Shown in pieces: positions 1-5,063 of a stretch of DNA of 5,063 nucleotides. The notes below the pieces were generated by a model. That model did not search any database and was not told the origin of the DNA. It was given only the letters and a program-made list of their open reading frames with translations. This stretch comes from Candidatus Anaerobutyricum stercoripullorum (GTDB lineage Bacteria; Bacillota; Clostridia; Lachnospirales; Lachnospiraceae). The position numbers and the translations under genes were made by a program. Position 1 is the first letter of the stretch, and the number at the start of each line of letters is the position of its first letter. The stretch is taken from the NCBI GenBank assembly GCA_019114885.1, contig DXEQ01000178.1:1-5063 (forward strand), written 5' to 3'.

Positions 1-67
1 AACTATTTTGGATTCCGTGAACCCATATCGTAATAGTCATCTTTAATTGTTGTAAAAATGTGATTTC

Positions 68-96
68 ATTATAACACAGACTGTCCTATGTGGAAA
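68..96 (-). promoter_or_regulatory. Leftward sigma-A-type promoter with extended -10
   Basis: Read on the minus strand, this is TTTCCA (bases 96-91), a 17-base spacer, then a perfect TATAAT (73-68) preceded by TGT, which makes an extended -10. Transcription would start near base 61 and leave the window leftward. It probably drives a gene mostly outside the window. An in-frame ATG at 40-38 (minus) stays open to the edge, but it lacks a convincing Shine-Dalgarno sequence, so I do not call it as a gene. Confidence 0.55.
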
Positions 97-164
97 TAGT
101 CAATATAAGTCGTTATTTTAACGAAAATGTAATAAAAGGTTTAAAGATTGTTAACGATAATACG

Positions 165-193
165 TTGTATTGTATATGAAAAGGGGCTATACT
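165..193 (+). promoter_or_regulatory. Candidate promoter of the L,D-transpeptidase gene
   Basis: TTGTAT (165-170), a 17-base spacer and TATACT (188-193) form a good sigma-A-like pair in an AT-rich stretch, pointing to the gene at 324. Transcription would start near 200 and give a leader of about 125 bases containing the hairpin at 216-242. An overlapping alternative is TTGTTA (148-153), 17 bases, TGTATA (171-176). A second TATACT at 291-296 has no usable -35 partner. Small inverted repeats lie just upstream (CGTTA/TAACG at 111-123, AACG/CGTT at 153-166) and could be operator halves. Assignment is by motif only. Confidence 0.4.
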
Positions 194-215
194 ATGAAAA
201 TGTGGCCAGAGTACG

Positions 216-242
216 GGCGCTGTGCCGACAGATGACAGCGCC
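216..242 (+). other. GC-rich hairpin in the leader of the L,D-transpeptidase gene
   Basis: GGCGCTGT (216-223) and ACAGCGCC (235-242) form a perfect 8-base-pair inverted repeat around an 11-base loop. It stands out as a GC-rich island in otherwise AT-rich non-coding DNA. No T-tract follows, so it is not an intrinsic terminator. It could be an RNA structure in the 5' leader or a protein-binding dyad. It lies about 80 bases upstream of the start codon and does not cover the ribosome binding site. No known riboswitch class is recognised. Confidence 0.4.
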
Positions 243-323
243 GCAGATGAAAATGCAGACAAGTCATGATACGAGATGTGAATGATATAGTATACTGGAG
301 TTCAGACATAGAGGAGGACAAAG

Positions 324-1727
324 ATGGAACAGAAAGAGAAAAAGGCTGCCGCTTCCTGGAGCGGGAAGAAGAAGGCCGGCGTGGTCGTGGCGGCAGTAGT
401 TGTGATATATGCATTGATTTCGATATTTTTTCATTTTCATTTTTTCCCGGGGACAGAGATCAACGGGTATGCCTGCGGGTTCCGCAGCGTGGGTAAGGTA
501 AAAGAGATGATCCGGGAGGGAGTGGACGCTTACTCCATCACCATCACGGAGAGGGAAGGCAGACAGGAGAAGGTGAATTCTTCTCAGGTGGGTCTCGCCT
601 TCACAGATGACGGTAAGCTGGAACAGATCAAGGCGGAGCAGAAGCCGTATGCCTGGATCACATTTCCTTTTATAAAGAAGGAGTATCCGGACGGTGTGAC
701 GCTTAAGGTCGATGAGAACGCCTATGATGAGACATTCCACAGCCTGGATGCTTTTGACGCGGAACTGGTGACGGCGCCGGTGGACGCCTGGTCCCGGTAT
801 AATAAGGAGACCAATTCCTACGATATCGTGGAAGAGATCTACGGCAATACGGTTAAGGAAGAGGAGTTTTATCAGGCGCTTAAGGAGGCAATCCTCCGGC
901 AGGATGGCGTCATTGATATTGAGAAGGCCGGCTGCTACGAGAACCCGGTATATAAGAAGGATTCTGAGGAGGTCATCCAGTCCAATGATACGCTGAACCG
1001 GTACGTTTCCTCTGATATCATCTATGACTTTGACGACAGAACACAGGAACTGACCGGAAAGACCATCCACAAGTGGCTCAGTGTGACAAAGAAGTTTAAA
1101 GTCCGGGTGGATGAGGAGAAAGCGGCAAAATATGTGGAAAAACTGGCAGAAAAATATGACACGGTGGGGATAGAGAGACATTTTACTTCCATCATCGGCA
1201 ACGATGTCGATGTGGAGGGAGGCACCTACGGCTGGACCATCGATCAGGAGGCGGAAACAGAGAAGCTGATCAAACAGATCAAAAAGGGAAAACAGGTGAA
1301 GAGAGAGCCGGAATACGCCCACTATGCCAAGAGCCGGAAAAAGAATGATATTGGCGATACATATGTGGAGGTGGACCTTGGTTCCCAGTATATGTGGTTT
1401 TATAAGGATGGAAAGACGCTGGTCTCCACACCGGTGGTGACGGGCAATACCAGTCTGGGACGGGGAACGCCGACGGGCGTCTACTATATCCTATATAAGA
1501 CTACGGATTATACTCTGACCGGGGAGAATTATGCATCTCATGTGGACTACTGGCTTCCATTCACTCATTCGGGGGTGGGAATCCATGACGCCTCCTGGCG
1601 CAGTAGCTATGGCGGCGGTATCTATACGTATGATGGTTCTCACGGATGTGTCAACACACCGTACAACGCGGTGCGCACGATCTATAATAATATCGAATCC
1701 ACTTATCCGGTTGTGGTGCACTGGTAA
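324..1727 (+). CDS. Membrane-anchored L,D-transpeptidase (YkuD domain) with PG_binding_4-type region
   Basis: This protein probably makes 3-3 peptidoglycan cross-links, or attaches substrates to the wall, outside the membrane. It has 467 residues. A Lys-rich cytoplasmic tail (1-17) is followed by one hydrophobic segment (about 18-41) with no lipobox, so it is a signal anchor. Residues about 45-330 resemble the repeated extracytoplasmic region (PG_binding_4 type) found before YkuD domains in clostridia. Recognisable pieces are the NGYACG start, the YDF-DDR stretch near 234-239 and the GGTYGW motif at 299-304. The YkuD domain spans about 346-467. Its catalytic signature is His421, 17 residues, then SHGCVN with His440 and nucleophile Cys442, all intact. 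AGGAGG at 312-317 sits 6 bases before this ATG and fixes the start. The gene is monocistronic and ends at a strong terminator. Enzymes of this class resist most beta-lactams except carbapenems; that is family knowledge, not shown here. Exact substrate role is unknown. Confidence 0.93.
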   Translation: MEQKEKKAAASWSGKKKAGVVVAAVVVIYALISIFFHFHFFPGTEINGYACGFRSVGKVKEMIREGVDAYSITITEREGRQEKVNSSQVGLAFTDDGKLEQIKAEQKPYAWITFPFIKKEYPDGVTLKVDENAYDETFHSLDAFDAELVTAPVDAWSRYNKETNSYDIVEEIYGNTVKEEEFYQALKEAILRQDGVIDIEKAGCYENPVYKKDSEEVIQSNDTLNRYVSSDIIYDFDDRTQELTGKTIHKWLSVTKKFKVRVDEEKAAKYVEKLAEKYDTVGIERHFTSIIGNDVDVEGGTYGWTIDQEAETEKLIKQIKKGKQVKREPEYAHYAKSRKKNDIGDTYVEVDLGSQYMWFYKDGKTLVSTPVVTGNTSLGRGTPTGVYYILYKTTDYTLTGENYASHVDYWLPFTHSGVGIHDASWRSSYGGGIYTYDGSHGCVNTPYNAVRTIYNNIESTYPVVVHW

Positions 1728-1783
1728 AGAGCGCGAGGCAGCGATCTTGCAGCCGGTGTTGTGATAACGGATTACAATAAAGA

Positions 1784-1820
1784 AAAAGCTGCGGGCGAAT
1801 CAGTCGTCCGCAGTTTTTTT
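1784..1820. terminator. Bidirectional intrinsic terminator between convergent genes
   Basis: The stem is CTGCGGGCGA (1789-1798) pairing with TCGTCCGCAG (1804-1813), ten pairs including one G-U, with a 5-base loop. Seven T residues (1814-1820) follow on the plus strand. A run of A residues (1783-1787) precedes the stem, which reads as a T-tract on the minus strand. It lies 56 bases after the L,D-transpeptidase stop and 23 bases after the stop of the convergent AAA+ gene, so it can end both transcripts. Confidence 0.9.
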
Positions 1821-1843
1821 GTTGCATGAACTTAAGTTGTCTT

Positions 1844-3592
1844 TTAGAAAAACTCTTCCGCTCTCTGTCTGACGTCGGACCGCAGCAGGTTGGAATGGCG
1901 GACGGCGCTGATAAAGTCTTTGGTGGCAACCGTTTCCCGGGATTGCAAGGCCGCGAAGGAGAATGCCATCTCGAGAAGCGTGAGCGGCAGTTCCGGGCGG
2001 CGGGTCCGCCGGTCTGCCGGCTGATATTTCTCGTGGGAGAGGTGAATCAGTACGCCGAGAATCTGCCTGAGTTCCTTATCAGAAAATGTATGACGGACCC
2101 GGGTCTCCTGCTCAGTGGCCGGCAGTGTTCCGAGAAGAATCTGCATCGTCGTCTCCTCATCGGGTTCCTCGACGGTGATGGGGTAGAAACGGCGGGCCAG
2201 CGCCTTGTCGCTTAACAGGTACTGGTTGTATTCCGCGCTGGTGGTGGACCCGATGATCTTGATATCTCCCCGGTCGATGTAAGGTTTCAGCATGTTGGAG
2301 ATATCGTTGTTGGAGCTCTCGGTGGAACCGGCGCCCACAATGGTGTGAATCTCATCGATGAAGAGAAGGATGTCCGGGTGCCGGTCCAGCTCTTCCATGA
2401 GCTGCCGGATACGCTCTTCCATCTCCCCCACATATTTGGTGCCGCTTAAGAGAGAGGTGGTGGTCAGCTTGTATATCTCCTTGTTTTTCAGGAGAGAAGG
2501 GACCATACCCTGCTGGAGTCTCCAGGCAAGACCTTCCACCACGGCGGTCTTTCCCACACCGGCTTCTCCCAGAAGGATGGGAGATTTTTTCGGGGAGATG
2601 AGGATCAGTTCCAGATCTTTCAGTTCCGCCTCCCGCCCGATAGCCGGGTCAGTGAGGTAAGAAGCCGAAGTCATGTTGTAGGCGAAGCGGTTTAAAATGC
2701 TGTCCTTTGACAGGGTCAAAAAGCCGCCTGCCCTTTTGTACCGGGCAAAGATGTCTTTCGGCGCCGCTGTCTTGCGGGCGGCGAAAAAGAAGGCGCGGCG
2801 GGCCAGATATTCCGGCAGGGTGAGTGCGGATATGGAAAATGTACTTCCCGGCGCGCCATGTGAAGCGTCCGGCGCAGAAATTCCCGGCATTCCCGGCGCG
2901 GGTACATTTTCTGTGAGAAAATGCAGTTCTTTCTTATGGTAATCTTCTAAAAATGCAGCCACATGAATCTCATCCAGAGAAGAGACGGAGTCGGTGTACA
3001 TTTCCTGAAAAATGTTCACCAGCCAGATGTTCTTGTCTCCGGCAAAACAGGACAGGCGGGAGCGGAGAAGATCGGAAAGCAGCGGCTCATTCTGCGAAAA
3101 ATACGGGCGCAGCCCGGCTGCCAGGGAGGCGATGCGTCCGGTCAGCTTCTGGACTTCCGGTGAGGATTTAATCAGGATGGAATAAAAATCTTTCAGGGTG
3201 CGCAGAAACAGATCCCGGTCTGAAAAACAGGATTCCAGATCGAGAAGGATTCCGGCGTAGACGCCATAGAACGGAGTTTTCAGATTCTCGAAAAGAAGGC
3301 TGGTGCAGGACAGCCAGACTTCCTGGTCAAAGGGCTGCATCTGTTCTTTCAGCCGGATGCAGTCGGCAAAATACCGGTCGTATTCGGCCGCGGTCTCAGG
3401 AAAGGCATAGTTGCCACACTCCCTGATGAGATGCCCGATGAAGGCGAGGTACAGTTCGTCATCCCCGAAGGCCCTGATGCGGGACGGGAGGATAAACATG
3501 TTCCTGATACAGGTGTTCTCGAAAGACAGCGGCTGGCCTGCGGCTTCCATCAGCTGACAGGCGGCTGTCATGGTGTTGATCATAGATTGCAA
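1844..3592 (-). CDS. Single-ATPase-domain ClpA/ClpB-like AAA+ protein with unrecognised N-terminal half
   Basis: A probable cytosolic AAA+ motor of 582 residues; its substrate is unknown. Residues 1-225 are an unrecognised, apparently helical region that does not look like the Clp N-domain. A Pro/Gly/Ala-rich linker (about 230-250) follows, then a region to about 310. The ATPase domain (about 312-490) is typical of the first ATPase domain (D1) of ClpA: IGRE at 318-321, Walker A GEAGVGKT (342-349), pore loop KYVGE (386-390), Walker B with Asp413-Glu414, sensor-1 stretch GSTT (448-451), and arginine fingers Arg467-Arg468. A small lid domain ends the protein. There is no second ATPase domain (D2), middle coiled coil or ClpP-binding loop. 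The 116 bases beyond the stop hold no D2 remnant, so this is a natural end. The start is TTG at 3592-3590, chosen because AGGAG (minus strand, 3604-3600) lies 7 bases upstream; the first in-frame ATG (3583-3581) is 16 bases away. Annotation pipelines may label it a Clp protease ATP-binding subunit, but a role with ClpP is doubtful. Confidence 0.88.
   Translation of the reverse strand: MQSMINTMTAACQLMEAAGQPLSFENTCIRNMFILPSRIRAFGDDELYLAFIGHLIRECGNYAFPETAAEYDRYFADCIRLKEQMQPFDQEVWLSCTSLLFENLKTPFYGVYAGILLDLESCFSDRDLFLRTLKDFYSILIKSSPEVQKLTGRIASLAAGLRPYFSQNEPLLSDLLRSRLSCFAGDKNIWLVNIFQEMYTDSVSSLDEIHVAAFLEDYHKKELHFLTENVPAPGMPGISAPDASHGAPGSTFSISALTLPEYLARRAFFFAARKTAAPKDIFARYKRAGGFLTLSKDSILNRFAYNMTSASYLTDPAIGREAELKDLELILISPKKSPILLGEAGVGKTAVVEGLAWRLQQGMVPSLLKNKEIYKLTTTSLLSGTKYVGEMEERIRQLMEELDRHPDILLFIDEIHTIVGAGSTESSNNDISNMLKPYIDRGDIKIIGSTTSAEYNQYLLSDKALARRFYPITVEEPDEETTMQILLGTLPATEQETRVRHTFSDKELRQILGVLIHLSHEKYQPADRRTRRPELPLTLLEMAFSFAALQSRETVATKDFISAVRHSNLLRSDVRQRAEEFF
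2835..2911. repeat. 10-base inverted repeat bracketing the linker-coding segment
   Basis: GAAAATGTAC (2835-2844) and GTACATTTTC (2902-2911) are perfect reverse complements, 57 bases apart, inside the AAA+ gene. Between them TTCCCGGC occurs three times (2845, 2881, 2890), two of these extending to TTCCCGGCGCG. The segment encodes residues about 228-253, the Pro/Gly-rich linker. No flanking target-site duplication is visible. One such inverted repeat could arise by chance in a window of this size. Confidence 0.5.
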
Positions 3593-3750
3593 AGTCGTAC
3601 TCCTTCAAAAATAATTTTTTACTTTAAAGCTAAAAAGTGTTGTGCTTTTTATTTTTTTATGATAAGATAGCTTCTGGTGATTTCCCGTGCGTTATGAGGA
3701 TTCGGCCATGCCATGCGGATATGCAGTCGGCGCAGCTGAATTCTTTCATT

Positions 3751-3780
3751 TTGTGTAAAGCAGGGAACGCTGTTTATTAT
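3751..3780 (+). promoter_or_regulatory. Candidate promoter of the DAHP synthase gene
   Basis: TTGTGT (3751-3756), an 18-base spacer and TATTAT (3775-3780) give a start near 3787 and a leader of about 45 bases. A second possibility further upstream is TTGTGC (3640-3645), 17 bases, TAAGAT (3663-3668). The gap 3593-3831 must also hold the leftward promoter of the AAA+ gene, but I found no convincing -35/-10 pair for it. I see no T-box, riboswitch or attenuator-like terminator ahead of the DAHP synthase gene. Confidence 0.35.
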
Positions 3781-3831
3781 AAGTAAAATATCGTGCAAAT
3801 GCAATTCCCATAAGAAAAGGAGAAGATGACC

Positions 3832-4866
3832 ATGGATATGCAGATGAATTTCTATAGAAAGTTACCAATTCCAAAAGATCTGAAGGAACAGTTTCCGGCG
3901 GATGAGAGGATCCTTAAGATCAAGGAGGAGAGAGACCCGGAGATTTTCCGGATTTTTGAGGGAAAGTCCGACCGGTTCCTTCTGATCATCGGACCGTGCT
4001 CGGCAGATAATGAGGACTCCGTTCTGGATTACGTTTCCAGACTGGCAAAGGTACAGGAGAAGGTGAAGGACAAGATCTGGATCGTACCGAGAATCTATAC
4101 CAACAAGCCGAGGACCACCGGCGGCGGATATAAGGGGCTGATTCACCAGCCGAATCCGGAGAAGAAGCCGGATATGTGGCAGGGCATCATCGCGGTGCGG
4201 GAACTTCACCAGAGAGCGATTCTGGAGAGCGGTCTCACCTGTGCCGATGAGATGTTGTACCCGGAGAACCAGCGGTACCTGTCGGACCTTCTGTCCTATG
4301 TGGCGGTGGGAGCCCGCTCTGTGGAGAATCAGGAACATCGTCTGGTGGCCAGCGGCGCAGGCGTTCCGGTGGGAATGAAGAATCCGACCGGCGGCGATTT
4401 GTCCGTCATGATGAATTCCATCACGGCAGCACAGGGCAGTCACATGTTCATCTATCGTGGATGGGAGGTGGAGTCGATGGGTAATCCGCACGCACACGCC
4501 ATTCTCCGCGGTTATGTGGACAAACACGGACAAACCTTCGCGAATTACCACTATGAGGATCTGATGCAGCTTTATGAACTGTATCAGGAGTCCGGGCTGA
4601 AGAATCCTTCCGTGATCATCGATACGAATCATGCCAACTCCGGCAAGAATTATATGGAACAGATTCGTATCTCCAAGGAGGTACTGCACAGCTGTAAGAT
4701 ATCCGGAGATATCCGCAGACTGGTTAAGGGTTTGATGATCGAGAGTTATATTGAGGACGGTTGTCAGAAGATTGGCGGAGGATGCTACGGCAAATCCATT
4801 ACCGATCCGTGTCTCGGATGGGAGAAATCGGAACAGCTGATCTATGAGATTGCTGATCTGTTATAA
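3832..4866 (+). CDS. aroG: 3-deoxy-7-phosphoheptulonate (DAHP) synthase, class I-alpha (AroF/G/H type)
   Basis: This cytosolic metalloenzyme condenses phosphoenolpyruvate with erythrose 4-phosphate to DAHP, the first step of the shikimate pathway to Phe, Tyr and Trp. It has 344 residues (E. coli AroG has 350) and is full length. Signatures in order are IGPCS with metal ligand Cys56, KPRTT with Arg94, GYKGL with Lys101, VGARS with Arg162, GMKNPTGG with Lys183, AILRG with Arg226, TNHANSGK with ligand His267, MIESY with ligand Glu304, and GKSITDPCLGWE with ligand Asp325. All four metal ligands known from E. coli AroG are present. There is no fused chorismate mutase domain, unlike the Bacillus I-beta enzyme. 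AGGAG (3818-3822) lies 9 bases before the ATG at 3832 but only 3 before the in-frame ATG at 3826, so 3832 is preferred; starting at 3826 adds two residues. The gene stands alone, divergent from the AAA+ gene, with a terminator after it. The symbol denotes the family; the isozyme type is not settled. Confidence 0.95.
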   Translation: MDMQMNFYRKLPIPKDLKEQFPADERILKIKEERDPEIFRIFEGKSDRFLLIIGPCSADNEDSVLDYVSRLAKVQEKVKDKIWIVPRIYTNKPRTTGGGYKGLIHQPNPEKKPDMWQGIIAVRELHQRAILESGLTCADEMLYPENQRYLSDLLSYVAVGARSVENQEHRLVASGAGVPVGMKNPTGGDLSVMMNSITAAQGSHMFIYRGWEVESMGNPHAHAILRGYVDKHGQTFANYHYEDLMQLYELYQESGLKNPSVIIDTNHANSGKNYMEQIRISKEVLHSCKISGDIRRLVKGLMIESYIEDGCQKIGGGCYGKSITDPCLGWEKSEQLIYEIADLL

Positions 4867-4885
4867 TTATAAAAGGAATGTTACG

Positions 4886-4916
4886 AAGGGCTTTGTATTT
4901 ATTACAAAGCCTTTGT
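4886..4916 (+). terminator. Intrinsic terminator after the DAHP synthase gene
   Basis: AAGGGCTTTGTA (4886-4897) pairs with TACAAAGCCTTT (4903-4914), twelve pairs with one G-U, around a 5-base loop. It lies 19 bases after the stop codon. The T-tract is short and partly inside the stem (CCTTTGTACATT), so termination may be weaker than at 1784-1820. Confidence 0.65.
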
Positions 4917-4944
4917 ACATTGTGAACAAAACGTGTGTGCCGGG

Positions 4945-4973
4945 TTGTTTTTTGTAATATTTTTTTGTAAAAT
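4945..4973 (+). promoter_or_regulatory. Candidate rightward promoter for a gene beyond the window
   Basis: TTGTTT (4945-4950), a 17-base spacer and TAAAAT (4968-4973) lie in AT-rich DNA after the terminator. No start codon with a Shine-Dalgarno sequence follows before the window ends at 5063. Such matches are easy to find in AT-rich sequence, so support is modest. Confidence 0.3.
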
Positions 4974-5063
4974 GAAGACGTGTATCATAGGTTTCCTTTA
5001 TGGTAATTCTGTACACTTGTGGGAGAATATATTACAAGATTTTTAAATAAGTCATTTTTAAAA

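Noticed and set aside
1..40. Partial minus-strand frame beginning at the ATG at 40-38 and open to the window edge
   Set aside because: Only 13 codons are visible and there is no convincing Shine-Dalgarno sequence. The promoter at 68-96 suggests a leftward gene, but its start cannot be fixed here.
264..1322. Long minus-strand frame (352 codons) opposite the L,D-transpeptidase gene
   Set aside because: It lies antisense to a well-supported gene with a strong ribosome binding site and an intact catalytic motif. Its translation is Leu/Ile/His-rich with no recognisable domain, and it looks like a codon-bias shadow.
1826..2215. Plus-strand frame (129 codons) opposite the 3' end of the AAA+ gene
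   Set aside because: It is antisense to conserved ATPase-lid coding sequence and starts beside the terminator without a ribosome binding site.
3632..3650. AAAAAG/CTTTTT hairpin with a T-rich tail in the divergent control region
   Set aside because: The stem has only six pairs, nearly all A-T, and its position between divergent genes makes a terminator unlikely. It is probably a by-product of AT richness.
3694..3786. 30-codon frame upstream of the DAHP synthase gene ending with two Tyr codons, a possible attenuator peptide
   Set aside because: There is no Shine-Dalgarno sequence before its ATG, and no terminator or competing hairpin between its stop and the gene, so attenuation has no visible mechanism.
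3862..4689. Minus-strand frame (275 codons) opposite the DAHP synthase gene
   Set aside because: It is antisense to a clear enzyme gene, has no recognisable domain and no supporting start signals.
4953..4971. TGTAAT and TGTAAA pair resembling a WalR box
   Set aside because: The spacing is 7 bases rather than the required 5, and the stretch is almost all A/T.
5000..5050. 16-codon frame near the right end of the window
   Set aside because: It has no ribosome binding site and is very short. The composition fits AT-rich intergenic DNA.

Overview
The window looks like a piece of a Clostridia chromosome, most likely Lachnospiraceae. Coding regions are of moderate GC content and intergenic DNA is very AT-rich. 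Shine-Dalgarno sequences are strong (AGGAG/AGGAGG) and one start codon is TTG. The L,D-transpeptidase has the N-terminal architecture common in clostridia. The species assignment is inference from style only, because there is no rRNA or other marker.

Three complete protein genes fill the window. Bases 1-323 are non-coding. They hold a good leftward promoter for a gene outside the window, a rightward promoter candidate, and a short GC-rich hairpin ahead of the first gene. Bases 324-1727 (+) encode a membrane-anchored L,D-transpeptidase that cross-links peptidoglycan. A bidirectional intrinsic terminator at about 1784-1820 separates it from a convergent gene. That gene, 1844-3592 (-), encodes a 582-residue AAA+ protein. 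Its C-terminal half is a ClpA/ClpB-type first ATPase domain with no second ATPase domain and no ClpP-docking region, and its N-terminal half is unrecognised. The 239-base gap before the third gene is a divergent control region with a rightward promoter candidate. Bases 3832-4866 (+) encode a class I-alpha (AroF/G/H-type) DAHP synthase, the first enzyme of aromatic amino-acid biosynthesis. A hairpin terminator follows it, then about 150 bases of AT-rich DNA with a promoter-like sequence.

The genes are convergent or divergent monocistronic units, each with its own signals, so nothing shows that they work in one pathway. There are no mobile elements, CRISPR arrays, tRNAs or rRNAs. The least ordinary item is the single-ATPase-domain Clp-like protein with its unknown N-terminal half and Pro/Gly-rich linker. 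The second is the loss, by hand alignment, of the classic phenylalanine-feedback residues in the DAHP synthase. I do not see a convincing new multi-gene system.
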